Part shown: positions 1-9,007 of the stretch, in pieces
Layout of the letters: every line of letters begins with the position of its first letter
Position numbering within the stretch: the stretch's first letter is position 1
Assembly (NCBI GenBank): GCA_024643795.1
Contig: JAHEMF010000012.1
Location: 1-56,613, forward strand
Direction of reading: 5' to 3'
Length of the DNA: 56,613 nt
Source of the DNA: Bacteroidota bacterium
GTDB lineage: Bacteria > Bacteroidota > Bacteroidia > AKYH767-A > OLB10
Program-made: the position numbers and the translations under genes
The notes under the pieces: generated by a model
What the model saw: the letters and a program-made list of their open reading frames with translations, nothing else
Told to the model about the DNA's origin: nothing
Database searches by the model: none

Positions 1-1250
1 AGGCCTATGCCTTGAATGAATGATATAGCCGGAACAGAATCATTATACCTGTTTATTACAGCTATTTTGATGATATCTCTTGAAATGTCGGATTCAACAA
101 TATTATCTTTTATGGGTATTTCAAACTTTCGTGCATGAGTTATCAATTGTCCATCCACAGCACCTATAACATGAATGCTGGTGGTATCTGATTTATAAAT
201 GAAATCAGAAGGATTTTTAAGATCGCATTTAAACTGATTGATAATTGTGGATTCTCTTCTTGGAATACAAACCGTTCCTTTATCAAATTTAAGGTCGCCG
301 TTCACCCAGGTTTGTTGAACTTTGAAATCTTTTAAATTATCTACCACAATAAAGTCTGCAGGATCACCGGGCTGCAGCATTCCAACATTGAGTCTGTAGT
401 GTCTGAAAGGGTTTAAGGTAGCACAGCGTAATACAGTAATAGGGTCATGACCTTTTTCAACAGCGCGTGCAAGTAACTTATTGATGTGGCCATGCAGTAA
501 TTCATCAGGATGTTTGTCATCACTGCATAGCATCACCTTGTCGGGATGAGATGAAATCAAAGAATGTAAAGCCTCAAAATTCCTGGCAGCTGAGCCTTCA
601 CGAATAATGATCTTCATGCCATATCTGATCTTATCAAGTGCTTCTTCCAAAGTGTAGCATTCATGATCTGTTGAGATCCCGGAAGAGATATAAGCAGCAG
701 CTTCATCACCTTTAAGCCCGGGTGCATGACCATCAATGGGTTTATTATATTTCTTTGCCAGATCAAGTTTTTGCATCACCAATGTGTCTTGATTCAATAC
801 ACCCGGATAATTCATCATTTCAGACAAATAAAGGATCTCCGGATCAGACAACAGTTGTTCAAGATGTTCAATATCGATAACTGCACCGGCTGTTTCAAAT
901 GATGTGGCGGGCACACATGAGGGTGCACCAAAGTAAAATTTCATCCCTGCATCTTTTGCATCCTGCTGCATGTACCGAACACCTTCTATACCACATACAT
1001 TAGCAATTTCATGGGGGTCGCTTACTGTTGCTATTGTACCATGGGTCACTGCAATTCGTGCAAACTGTGACGGGGTAAGCATGGAGCTCTCTATGTGGAT
1101 GTGGGCATCAATAAGTCCGGGTATGATACAAACATCTTCCGTATGCTCCTTTTCCCTTACAGATACAATACCTCCGGCATTAAATCTCAGCGCCCCTCGG
1201 ATCCACTTACCTGTATATATATCCAATATATTTCCCTGTATATCCCTCAC
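1..1250 (-). CDS. ade: Adenine deaminase, C-terminus cut by window edge
   Basis: Hydrolyses adenine to hypoxanthine and ammonia in purine salvage (cytoplasmic amidohydrolase superfamily, metal dependent). I translated the minus strand by hand; about 416 residues are visible and the frame is open to the left edge, so the last part of the protein is missing. Visible family features are the metal-binding PGLIDAHIHIESS motif near residue 45, SDPHEIANVCG, IDGHAPGL, STDHECYT, MIIREGS-like KIIIREGSAAR and CSDDKHPDELLH. There is no in-frame ATG upstream of residue about 55; the frame is bounded by a TAA near 1292, so translation probably starts at GTG 1250 (chosen) or TTG 1256. Divergent from the cold-shock gene. 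Identity is very sure, the start is not. Confidence 0.93.
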   Translation of the reverse strand, partial: MRDIQGNILDIYTGKWIRGALRFNAGGIVSVREKEHTEDVCIIPGLIDAHIHIESSMLTPSQFARIAVTHGTIATVSDPHEIANVCGIEGVRYMQQDAKDAGMKFYFGAPSCVPATSFETAGAVIDIEHLEQLLSDPEILYLSEMMNYPGVLNQDTLVMQKLDLAKKYNKPIDGHAPGLKGDEAAAYISSGISTDHECYTLEEALDKIRYGMKIIIREGSAARNFEALHSLISSHPDKVMLCSDDKHPDELLHGHINKLLARAVEKGHDPITVLRCATLNPFRHYRLNVGMLQPGDPADFIVVDNLKDFKVQQTWVNGDLKFDKGTVCIPRRESTIINQFKCDLKNPSDFIYKSDTTSIHVIGAVDGQLITHARKFEIPIKDNIVESDISRDIIKIAVINRYNDSVPAISFIQGIG

Positions 1251-1298
1251 ATTCAAATAAATGTTAGCAGAATTTGTTAATGCATAAAATTAAATCCA

Positions 1299-1306
1299 TA
1301 CCTTTA
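1299..1306 (+). promoter_or_regulatory. Candidate -7 box of cold-shock gene
   Basis: TACCTTTA, one mismatch to TAnnTTTG, with a TTTG at 1273-1276 in a plausible -33 position (22-nt spacer) and the cold-shock ATG 32 nt downstream. Confidence 0.4.
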
Positions 1307-1316
1307 GCCCCCATTA

Positions 1317-1324
1317 CAAACTTA
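1317..1324 (-). promoter_or_regulatory. Candidate -7 box of ade promoter
   Basis: On the minus strand the sequence reads TAAGTTTG, an exact match to the Bacteroidota -7 consensus TAnnTTTG, about 65 nt upstream of the ade start. It lies in the 87-bp divergent gap with the cold-shock gene. No convincing -33 box was picked out. Confidence 0.45.
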
Positions 1325-1337
1325 TAATACTATTACA

Positions 1338-1532
1338 ATGAAAACAGGAAAAGTAAAGTTTTTCAATGAAAACAAAGGATTTGGTTTTATCATTGAGGAC
1401 GATTCCAAGCAAGAGATCTTCGTTCACCACAGTGGCCTTATTGACAAGGTTCGCGAAAATGACCTCGTTGAATATGAGGTTACACAAGGCAGAAAAGGTC
1501 TTAATGCTATCGATGTGAAAAAAGTACAGTAA
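1338..1532 (+). CDS. Cold-shock domain protein (CspA family)
   Basis: A 64-residue single cold-shock domain, the usual length for the family. It is a cytoplasmic single-stranded RNA/DNA-binding protein thought to act as an RNA chaperone. Both nucleic-acid-binding motifs are present: RNP1 as KGFGFI (residues 14-19) and RNP2 as IFVHHS (27-32). The N-terminus KTGKVKFFNENKGFGFI is typical. It is monocistronic: a divergent promoter gap precedes it and a strong hairpin terminator follows at 1576. Whether it is cold-induced cannot be read from the sequence. Confidence 0.95.
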   Translation: MKTGKVKFFNENKGFGFIIEDDSKQEIFVHHSGLIDKVRENDLVEYEVTQGRKGLNAIDVKKVQ

Positions 1533-1575
1533 TTACCTATACCTTCCGGTTAATTTAATTATTGCACGATTGAAC

Positions 1576-1613
1576 AGAAAGCCCCGTCATATGACGGGGC
1601 TTTCTTATTTTTA
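1576..1613 (+). terminator. Rho-independent terminator of cold-shock gene
   Basis: A perfect inverted repeat: arm 1576-1590 (AGAAAGCCCCGTCAT) pairs with 1591-1605, followed by a T-rich run to 1612. The flanking A/T tracts would let it work in both directions, but only the plus-strand gene ends here. Confidence 0.85.
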
Positions 1614-1649
1614 CAATGTCAGCAGCTTTTTAAAAGTATTCAAAATAGC

Positions 1650-3758
1650 ATGACTCAAACAGGTTTTTTCGATACTCCAATAGAATTTCTGAAAGGCGTG
1701 GGTCCTCAACGAGGTGATATCCTGAAAAAGGAATTGGGTATTTATACCTTCTCCGATATGCTTTTCCATTTTCCATTCCGTTATGTTGATCGCTCAAAGT
1801 TCTATTCTATCGCTCAAATAAATGATGATCAAACATATATTCAGTTAAAAGGAACCATTACAAAGCTAGGGACTGTTGGAAACAAACGGGCAGCTAGGCT
1901 AGTTGCTACATTTACCGATGAATCAGGATCCATTGAGCTGGTGTGGTTCAAAGGCGTAAAATGGATACGCGATTGGCTCAGACCCGGAACAGAGTATGTG
2001 CTTTTTGGGAAGCCAACCCTTTACAACGGTAAATTTAATTTTGCACATCCTGATATTGAAGCCGTAAGTGAGTACACAGCTGCAGTTACAGTTAACTTAC
2101 AACCATTCTATAACACCACAGAAAAATGCAGGACCAAAGGGTTGGATAGCAAGGGAATTATGAAGCTGCAAAAAAACCTTATTGCGCAGCTGCCTACTAC
2201 TGTTAGAGAAACTCTTGCTGATGAACATCTGTCTAAGCTGAAGTTGATGCCATTGCGTGAATCTTGGTTACAAATACATTTCCCTTCAGATACTACCTCA
2301 TTAAAAAATGCACAATTCCGACTCAAATTTGAGGAGCTGTTTTATATCCAACTCGATCTGCTCAACAGAAAATTGATACGAACAGAAAAGGTCAAAGGCA
2401 AACTTATTTCAACAGTTGGAGATTCGTTCAATAATTTCTACAAAGAAAAACTTCCGTTTGAACTTACCGGTGCTCAAAAAAGAGTGATAAGAGAAGTGCG
2501 TACAGATATGGGTTCCGGTACGCAAATGAACAGGCTGGTGCAGGGTGATGTTGGGAGTGGAAAAACATTGGTTGCTCTTATGTGTATGATTCTGGTGCAT
2601 GACAATGGTTATCAGGCAGCGTTGATGGCTCCTACTGAAATTCTGGCACAACAACATTTTGCTACCATCACAGAGCTTTTAGAAGACACTGGTATGAAAG
2701 TGGGAATACTTACAGGATCTGTCAAAAGTGCACAACGTAAAAAAGTATTAGCTGAGCTTGAAGAAGGTAAAATTGATTTTATAGTCGGAACCCATGCTCT
2801 AATTGAAGATTGGGTGAAATTCAGAAACTTGGGATTAGTTGTTATTGACGAGCAACACAGATTCGGAGTTGCCCAGCGCGCAAAACTGTGGGCCAAGGAA
2901 GAAGATCAACCACACGTGCTTGTAATGACTGCTACTCCCATACCGCGTACACTGGCTATGACTCTTTATGGCGATCTTGATATCAGTGCTATTGATGAGA
3001 TGCCTCCCGGGCGAAAGCCTGTACAAACTATACATAAGTTTGAATCTGCCCGGCTCACCATCATTAAATTTATGAAAGATGAGATTGCCAAGGGAAGACA
3101 AGTATATGTTGTATACCCACTTATAGAGGAGTCTGAAAAAATGGACTTCATGAATCTTCAACAAGGGTATGAAGGAATATGTCGTGATTTTCCAAGACCA
3201 AAATATCAGGTCAGCATTGTGCATGGAAAAATGAAAGCTGCCGATAAAGAGAGAGAAATGAAAATGTTTGTGGATGGAAAAACTAATATCATGGTAGCTA
3301 CAACAGTTATTGAAGTAGGAGTTAATGTACCCAATGCAAGTATTATGGTAATTGAAAGTGCTGAGAGGTTCGGATTATCTCAACTACACCAATTGCGTGG
3401 AAGAGTTGGACGTGGAGCTGAACAATCATATTGTATTCTGATGACCGGTAATAAACTTTCAAATGAATCTAAATTGAGAATGCAAACTATGGTGCGTACC
3501 AACGACGGGTTCGAAATTGCTGAAGTTGATCTCAGACTCAGGGGCCCCGGCGATATGGCAGGAACTCAGCAATCAGGTCAGGTGAACCTTAGAATAGCTG
3601 ATCTTGCTCGTGATGGTGCCATACTGGAAGTTGCCCGAAAGGCCGCGCTGGGTTTATTGCATACAGATCCTCACCTCAATAAACCTCAGCATAATATGGT
3701 GCGTGAACATCTGGAAGCATTGACCCGAAATAAAAAGGATTGGAGTAGGGTTTCATAG
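1650..3758 (+). CDS. recG: ATP-dependent DNA helicase RecG
   Basis: A 702-residue superfamily 2 helicase that remodels stalled replication forks and branch-migrates Holliday junctions. The N-terminal wedge/OB domain (about residues 60-150) is followed by the helicase core: Walker A GDVGSGKT (299-306), DEQH Walker B (400-403), TATPIPRT motif III, and RGRVGRG motif VI. The C-terminus has the LRGPGDMAGTQQSG stretch typical of RecG. Length matches the family. The ATG at 1650 follows the cold-shock terminator; a TATTTTTA box at 1606-1613, overlapping that terminator's T tract, may be its promoter. No neighbour with related function. Confidence 0.97.
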   Translation: MTQTGFFDTPIEFLKGVGPQRGDILKKELGIYTFSDMLFHFPFRYVDRSKFYSIAQINDDQTYIQLKGTITKLGTVGNKRAARLVATFTDESGSIELVWFKGVKWIRDWLRPGTEYVLFGKPTLYNGKFNFAHPDIEAVSEYTAAVTVNLQPFYNTTEKCRTKGLDSKGIMKLQKNLIAQLPTTVRETLADEHLSKLKLMPLRESWLQIHFPSDTTSLKNAQFRLKFEELFYIQLDLLNRKLIRTEKVKGKLISTVGDSFNNFYKEKLPFELTGAQKRVIREVRTDMGSGTQMNRLVQGDVGSGKTLVALMCMILVHDNGYQAALMAPTEILAQQHFATITELLEDTGMKVGILTGSVKSAQRKKVLAELEEGKIDFIVGTHALIEDWVKFRNLGLVVIDEQHRFGVAQRAKLWAKEEDQPHVLVMTATPIPRTLAMTLYGDLDISAIDEMPPGRKPVQTIHKFESARLTIIKFMKDEIAKGRQVYVVYPLIEESEKMDFMNLQQGYEGICRDFPRPKYQVSIVHGKMKAADKEREMKMFVDGKTNIMVATTVIEVGVNVPNASIMVIESAERFGLSQLHQLRGRVGRGAEQSYCILMTGNKLSNESKLRMQTMVRTNDGFEIAEVDLRLRGPGDMAGTQQSGQVNLRIADLARDGAILEVARKAALGLLHTDPHLNKPQHNMVREHLEALTRNKKDWSRVS

Positions 3759-3823
3759 AGGATTAACTAATTGTATCCCACTACATTATCGTGTAGCAGT
3801 AAGGGTGGCGACCCTAAATTCAT

Positions 3824-3831
3824 TAAATTTG
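3824..3831 (+). promoter_or_regulatory. Candidate -7 box of sensor kinase gene
   Basis: TAAATTTG matches TAnnTTTG exactly and lies 29 nt before the kinase ATG. Just upstream are two small hairpins (3781-3796 CTACA/TGTAG and 3802-3815 AGGGT/ACCCT) without a T tract. Confidence 0.45.
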
Positions 3832-3859
3832 TAAGAGTCACCATTCAACAGGCATCATA

Positions 3860-6800
3860 ATGAGCCGCAAAGCATTTTTTTTATCAGTTCTATTACTCGC
3901 TGGGTCTACAGCTTTTGCCCAAACATATAAGGCTACCCACTTATCTCTTCCTGACGGACTTTCGCAAAGTTCTGTAATGGATATGGTGCAGGATAAATCA
4001 GGTTTTATTTGGATGTCAACTCAGGATGGACTGAACCGCTATGATGGTTTAGGTTTTACAGTTTTTCGCGAAGAGCCGTTTGATAGCACTTCGATCTCAG
4101 CAAATAATCTTGGACCTTTATTAGTAGATTCAAAAGGAAGATTGTGGATAGGTACCATTAACAACGGCTTGAATTTATATGATGAGGAAAGTGGAAATTT
4201 TATTCACTTTAAAAGTGGTAATCATCATGGTGATATATCTGGCAATCTCATTACTGCAATGGCAGAAGATGGAGCTGGTGGATTGTGGGTAGGTACCAGT
4301 AATGGGTTGAATCATGTTGTGGAGACGAAAGACAAAAATGCTGCTTCAAAATTTGTTTTTGATCATATCCCTCTGGCCAGTTTTTCAGGTGACACATCAC
4401 TCTTGAAATATATTCATGATATTCATTTTACACACGATAATAAGATCTGGATAGCTACACAAGATGGAATGTTCAGATTGGATCTTCAAAAACCATTGCT
4501 TCCACAACCTTCATTAGAGGTATTCAACATTGAGAAAAAGAACCTTTCTGATGATCTTGTATGGTGTGTGTCTGGTGATAATGAAGGAAATATTTGGGCA
4601 GGTACCCGAAAAGGCGTTGATATCATTAACAGATCGGACGGTAAACTAATATCAAGTTTTACCACATCTAATTCCAATATATCCAGCAACCTTGTACATA
4701 AACTCATGTGTTCCACAGCTGGTGATATGTGGATCGGTTACCTGGACCATGGAGTTCAGGTTGTAAAAAGTGGTACTATAGAAAAGTTGAGGTCTTCGGA
4801 TCTGATATTTGAATTTCCTGAAATATCAGGTACTACTTCATTAATAACATCCGGCAGAACCATGTCACTTATGGAAGATGGCATAACACCCGGGATGATA
4901 TGGACCGGATTTACTGCCGGCGGAGCATTGAAGTTTGTTCCGGTAACTAAAAAATTCTATACGGACCGGCTGGAGAAATGCGGTGTAAGTAACCCATTCA
5001 TCACTTCAGTATTGAAAGATAAGGATGGATATGTTTGGGTAGGTACAACCGATGGGTTGATTCGTCATGACAGAAAAAACAAAAAATATATAAGAATACC
5101 GGTAATTGGTGGAAATTACGACCCTAAAGAAAACTATTATATATCAGGACTTGCGGCTGATACCTCTGGGAATGTTTTTTTCTCAACAGGCATGGCAATA
5201 TTTAAAATAGTGGATGGCTCTTCTGCATTTCCACGATCAGAAATAATACCGTTGCCTGAGTCGGGAGAGCACGGGTTTATTCGTACTGTATTTTCCGGAC
5301 CCAAAGGAAATGTGTACGTTCTTACCAGGTTTGGATTGTATAAAATTGATAATAGTCAGAACAGCGTTTCACTTTTAATGGCTGAAGAAAACACTCAAAG
5401 AAGAGAAGACAGGGCATTTTATTTCAGCACACTTTACATTGGTGACGATGGAGCATTTTGGATTGGAACATCAACCGGATTACTTTACTATCCGCCTGTA
5501 AAGGCAAATGGCTTACCTGATTTTAAAAACCCCGTGGTGTATACCCATGACCCCGCTGATACCACCTCGTTGAGAAATCATAACATTTTGAGCATTGATG
5601 CCGACAGGAATGGCCATATTTGGATCGGAACCTTCAATGGATTGAGTCGTGTTGTGGGTAAAGGCAATTATGCAAGATTCCGGAACTATTCCACTCATGA
5701 TGGTTTGAAGAACAATATGGTGTATTGTATCCTTGAAGATGTTTATAAGGGCACATTGTGGTTAAGTACAAATAATGGGTTAACGGAATTTGATCCGATG
5801 GCGGGGGCGGCAGTTGCTACTTATGATGTGCATGACGGACTTCAGAGTAATGAGTTTAACAGTTATGCAGCTTTTCAGGCAAGTGATGGTGAACTGTTTT
5901 TTGGAGGTATAGACGGATATTCTTCTTTCTATCCGGGGCAAATTGTTAAAGACAAAACTATTCCCAAAGTAGTGGTAACTTCAATTTTGGTGAATGGATC
6001 TCAAGCGGTAAATCTGGCAGGACTCGGAAAACAGAACAAGATCATTTCACTTCCTTATAAAGATAACTCGTTCACAATAGAATTCATGGGTTTGCATTAT
6101 GGCGATCCTATGCAAAATCAATATTTGTACAAATTGGAAGGGTTGGAAGAAGGATGGATCAGCACCGGTACAACACCTCGCGTGAATTTCTCCCAATTAA
6201 GTCCGGGTGAATATAAGTTTTTGGTTAAAGCAAGCAATAGTGACGGAATATTTGGTGATGAGGCTGAATCTTTCACTATAATTGTGAAGCCTCCATTTTA
6301 TATGACCATCTGGTTCTACCTTATAGCAGCCTCTTTTGTAGTGATGGTACTTTGGGGATTACATAAATATCGTCTCAGCCTTAAGATGGAGCAAATGAAA
6401 GAGATCGATAAGATCAGAAAAGCTACAGCTGCAGATTTTCATGACGAGCTGGGACATAAACTTACCATCATCAATTGGTTTGCCCAGATCCTGAAAAAGA
6501 AGATCGGACCTGAGCAAACTGACCTACGGCCCCACCTTGATAAGATCATAGAAACATCCGGCACCTTGTATCATACTATGAAGGATATGCTGTGGGCCAT
6601 GGACCCTGACAAGGATTCTGTGTATGATATCTATAACCAGTTGTGTGAATTTGGTCAGGAGCTCTTCGATAGCACCGGTGTTACGTTTGAATCAGATAAT
6701 ATACCTGATGAACTTAGAGATAAATTGTTGTCACCTGCACATAAGAGGCACGTGCTTTTGATTTTTAAAGAGGTGATGAACAATAGCCTCAAACATTCAC

Positions 6801-7009
6801 ATGGAACAAGCACGCATTTGTCCTTAAAAAAGGAAGACAAGAAAGTGAGATTCACATTTAGAGACGATGGAAAAGGATTTGTGATGAACGGACATAATGT
6901 GGGTAACGGATTGAATAATGTAAAACGAAGGGCAAAGCTGATTGATGCAGTTATAAATATTAACAATGATAACTCAGGAACTATTGCAGAACTTGAGATA
7001 CCTGTATAA
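3860..7009 (+). CDS. Two-component sensor kinase with Reg_prop periplasmic propeller
   Basis: A 1049-residue membrane sensor. Residues 1-20 are a signal peptide ending FAQ. Residues 25-690 hold many Reg_prop-type propeller repeats (recurring G.IWMSTQDGLNRYD, LWIGTINNGLN, VWVGTTDGLIRHD). A Y_Y_Y domain (about 735-805) precedes a membrane helix near 815-838. The cytoplasmic part is a HisKA_3 kinase with phospho-accepting His861 in FHDELGHK, and an ATPase domain with N-box NNSLKH (about 974) and G-box DDGKGF (about 1002). It lacks a receiver domain, so it is not a full hybrid sensor; the partner regulator is encoded 17 nt downstream. Relatives with this ectodomain in Bacteroides sense glycans; the ligand here is unknown. 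Confidence 0.93.
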   Translation: MSRKAFFLSVLLLAGSTAFAQTYKATHLSLPDGLSQSSVMDMVQDKSGFIWMSTQDGLNRYDGLGFTVFREEPFDSTSISANNLGPLLVDSKGRLWIGTINNGLNLYDEESGNFIHFKSGNHHGDISGNLITAMAEDGAGGLWVGTSNGLNHVVETKDKNAASKFVFDHIPLASFSGDTSLLKYIHDIHFTHDNKIWIATQDGMFRLDLQKPLLPQPSLEVFNIEKKNLSDDLVWCVSGDNEGNIWAGTRKGVDIINRSDGKLISSFTTSNSNISSNLVHKLMCSTAGDMWIGYLDHGVQVVKSGTIEKLRSSDLIFEFPEISGTTSLITSGRTMSLMEDGITPGMIWTGFTAGGALKFVPVTKKFYTDRLEKCGVSNPFITSVLKDKDGYVWVGTTDGLIRHDRKNKKYIRIPVIGGNYDPKENYYISGLAADTSGNVFFSTGMAIFKIVDGSSAFPRSEIIPLPESGEHGFIRTVFSGPKGNVYVLTRFGLYKIDNSQNSVSLLMAEENTQRREDRAFYFSTLYIGDDGAFWIGTSTGLLYYPPVKANGLPDFKNPVVYTHDPADTTSLRNHNILSIDADRNGHIWIGTFNGLSRVVGKGNYARFRNYSTHDGLKNNMVYCILEDVYKGTLWLSTNNGLTEFDPMAGAAVATYDVHDGLQSNEFNSYAAFQASDGELFFGGIDGYSSFYPGQIVKDKTIPKVVVTSILVNGSQAVNLAGLGKQNKIISLPYKDNSFTIEFMGLHYGDPMQNQYLYKLEGLEEGWISTGTTPRVNFSQLSPGEYKFLVKASNSDGIFGDEAESFTIIVKPPFYMTIWFYLIAASFVVMVLWGLHKYRLSLKMEQMKEIDKIRKATAADFHDELGHKLTIINWFAQILKKKIGPEQTDLRPHLDKIIETSGTLYHTMKDMLWAMDPDKDSVYDIYNQLCEFGQELFDSTGVTFESDNIPDELRDKLLSPAHKRHVLLIFKEVMNNSLKHSHGTSTHLSLKKEDKKVRFTFRDDGKGFVMNGHNVGNGLNNVKRRAKLIDAVININNDNSGTIAELEIPV

Positions 7010-7026
7010 ATAAAAACTTTAATGAT

Positions 7027-7653
7027 ATGACAAGAGTAGCCATAGTTGATGATAATCAGGACCTGAGACAAGGTCTGGAAATAATTATTGGTGAGCACAC
7101 CGACGAATTTGAATTCCTTGCAGCTTTCCCTGATGCAGAATCAGCATGTAAAAAAATTCCTGAAATGAAGCCTGATGTAGTATTAATGGATATAAACCTT
7201 CCGGGGATGTCAGGTATCGACTGTCTTAAGCAATTGAGGACTAAAGTTCCGGATACTGACGTGATTATGCTCACAGTATTTGCAGATGATAACACTGTAT
7301 TCGACTCATTATGTGCAGGAGCTGCAGGATATCTCACTAAGAACGCTGCCCCTGAACAGATCATCGATGCACTACGCGAAGTGAGGGATGGAGGAGCTCC
7401 AATGAGTGCCCGGATAGCCAGGATGGTAGTCAGCTCATTCAAGATCCCGGCGGCTCCTACCAACCAGCTTACCGACCGGGAAAAAGAAGTGCTTGAGGAG
7501 CTATGTAAAGGTAAGAGCTATAAAATGGTTGCAGATGCATTAAGCATAACTCATGATACTGTGCGGCATCATATTAAAAACATTTACAAAAAACTGGAGG
7601 TGCATTCTGTTTCAGAAGCTATTCTTAAGACTATGAAACAAAAGATCATCTGA
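7027..7653 (+). CDS. Response regulator, NarL/FixJ family
   Basis: 208 residues: receiver domain with acidic pocket D8/D9, phospho-acceptor D55 in VVLMDINLPG, the T of MLTVF and the K of LTKNA, followed by a LuxR-type helix-turn-helix (about 146-200, LTDREKEVLEELCKGKSYKMVADAL and TVRHHIKNIYKKL). It is the cognate regulator of the HisKA_3 kinase immediately upstream, with which it is surely co-transcribed. Targets are not known; the exported four-gene cluster beginning 267 nt downstream is an obvious candidate, but that is only inference from position. Confidence 0.95.
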   Translation: MTRVAIVDDNQDLRQGLEIIIGEHTDEFEFLAAFPDAESACKKIPEMKPDVVLMDINLPGMSGIDCLKQLRTKVPDTDVIMLTVFADDNTVFDSLCAGAAGYLTKNAAPEQIIDALREVRDGGAPMSARIARMVVSSFKIPAAPTNQLTDREKEVLEELCKGKSYKMVADALSITHDTVRHHIKNIYKKLEVHSVSEAILKTMKQKII

Positions 7654-7734
7654 GCTTTTTTCCATTTATCGATTTTCACATTTTGATGTTAATAAGTTGG
7701 CAACAATTTATGGATAGTGTTACACATACAATAT

Positions 7735-7742
7735 TAGGTTTG
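7735..7742 (+). promoter_or_regulatory. Candidate -7 box of exported four-gene cluster
   Basis: TAGGTTTG matches TAnnTTTG. It lies in the 266-bp gap after the response regulator and would give a leader of roughly 170 nt before the ATG at 7920. The leader contains a purine-rich GGAAAGGAGGTAG at 7794-7806, far from any start; I saw no known riboswitch fold. Confidence 0.35.
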
Positions 7743-7919
7743 TACCGTGCTTTTCAATTCACAATATGTGTCTTTTCATTATTACACTTTTCGGAAAGGA
7801 GGTAGATTCAATAAAACTTATTAATTGACCGGCGAATCCTCTGATCGCTGTTTTCTTATGCCGTTGTACAGGCTTTGTGTGTACCCGATTTCTTTTCTAA
7901 AATTATTTAAATCGCTTTT

Positions 7920-8378
7920 ATGAAAAATCATTCAATCAAATCATTATTTATTTTATCAGTGATGTCAATATTTATAGTCACTGCTGTTACCGGTGTTTAC
8001 GCTAAACCCAAGTTACACATCATTTTTACTACTAAATACAAAGATGAACATTGTACTGTAGAAGGTGGTTGGTGCTTCCAGTTTGGAGTTTGGGGCGACA
8101 AGATCATGCAACCTTATGGTCAATCAACAACTTTTCCGGAAGGTAGGGAGGCCGATGTTCAGGTAAGTGATGATGGCAAGTATCTCTACCTGAATTTCAC
8201 CGACCGCAGAAGTCCTTACCCGTTGTCTGTTCTTGAAGCACAAAGTGACCTCCTCGTTCCAAAAGAGATCACACAACAGCTGGGCATGCGTTCCATTACC
8301 ATACTGAAAGGAACCTACCCTGTAGACAGAACTGACAATCCACTTGGTGCAATCAAATTAAGGATTTCAGCAAAATAA
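7920..8378 (+). CDS. Exported protein of unknown function
   Basis: 152 residues, not recognised. A signal peptide (hydrophobic residues 8-27, ending VYA) is followed by a small domain rich in beta-type sequence with two cysteines spaced C-T-V-E-G-G-W-C that could form a disulfide. The C-terminal stretch (VPKEITQQLGMRSITILKGTYPV) resembles that of the protein at 9008, suggesting an ancient duplication. First gene of a tight cluster: only 3 nt separate it from the next. The real protein status is supported by signal peptide and spacing; no function can be assigned. Confidence 0.8.
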   Translation: MKNHSIKSLFILSVMSIFIVTAVTGVYAKPKLHIIFTTKYKDEHCTVEGGWCFQFGVWGDKIMQPYGQSTTFPEGREADVQVSDDGKYLYLNFTDRRSPYPLSVLEAQSDLLVPKEITQQLGMRSITILKGTYPVDRTDNPLGAIKLRISAK

Positions 8379-8381
8379 ATT

Positions 8382-8990
8382 ATGTTAAGCATTATCCGGG
8401 TACTTGTGTTATTGATAATAGCATCTTGCCTCCAGTCGTGTATGCCCATGCTCATGCGAATTAAATTCGATGGGCGATCGATCAATAAAATTCAGACATC
8501 TAAATCATTGGGAAAGTATCTGCACAAGCATGAGGTCGAATATGATCACTTGTTCAGGATCAAAGAGGATTCTTTGTGGGATATGATAACTAAGCCACAC
8601 AAGCCGGGATGGCCGCCAAGTCTGAGGATCATGACCATCCAATGTTTTAATGATCATGACTCACTTGTTATGAAGTGGACAGTTTGTGAAGGATTCCTTG
8701 ATTCACTGAAGCTTTTTGATGTGTTCCCGCCGGCTTACAATGGTCCGTTTTTCCCTACCGATTTTTCCAAGGACCTCTCTAGGTATTTATGGAACAATAA
8801 TGAAATCAATAGGGATGAAATTGCGTATGCTGACCTTAATGTTATTATCTATTGGGCAAGATTCATGGGAAATCTAAACCGAGAGTCATTGCAAAAGGTT
8901 ATACAATACAAACACCAGTACCCGGATAAAAAAATAAATGTGATTCTGGTAGCACTCGACAGAGATAAAAACTGGAAGAGTAAATTTTAA
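8382..8990 (+). CDS. Lipoprotein with degenerate thioredoxin-like C-terminus
   Basis: 202 residues. A lipoprotein signal with possible lipobox cysteines at 16 and 20 (LQSC) is followed by a region I do not recognise. Residues 150-198 look like the start of a TlpA/thioredoxin domain: a beta strand DLNVIIYW, then ARFMGNLNRESL where TlpA proteins have A-x-W-C-G-x-C-R-x-E, a helix, and a second strand NVILVALDRDKNW. Both catalytic cysteines are replaced (Met162, Leu165), and the chain stops after the second strand, so it cannot be an ordinary disulfide reductase. Sits 3 nt after its upstream neighbour and 17 nt before the next gene. Fold assignment is inference by eye. Confidence 0.75.
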   Translation: MLSIIRVLVLLIIASCLQSCMPMLMRIKFDGRSINKIQTSKSLGKYLHKHEVEYDHLFRIKEDSLWDMITKPHKPGWPPSLRIMTIQCFNDHDSLVMKWTVCEGFLDSLKLFDVFPPAYNGPFFPTDFSKDLSRYLWNNNEINRDEIAYADLNVIIYWARFMGNLNRESLQKVIQYKHQYPDKKINVILVALDRDKNWKSKF

Positions 8991-9007
8991 AATTTAATTT
9001 ATTAATC

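Noticed and set aside
970-1260. 96-residue plus-strand frame
   Set aside because: It is the reverse strand of the adenine deaminase N-terminus.
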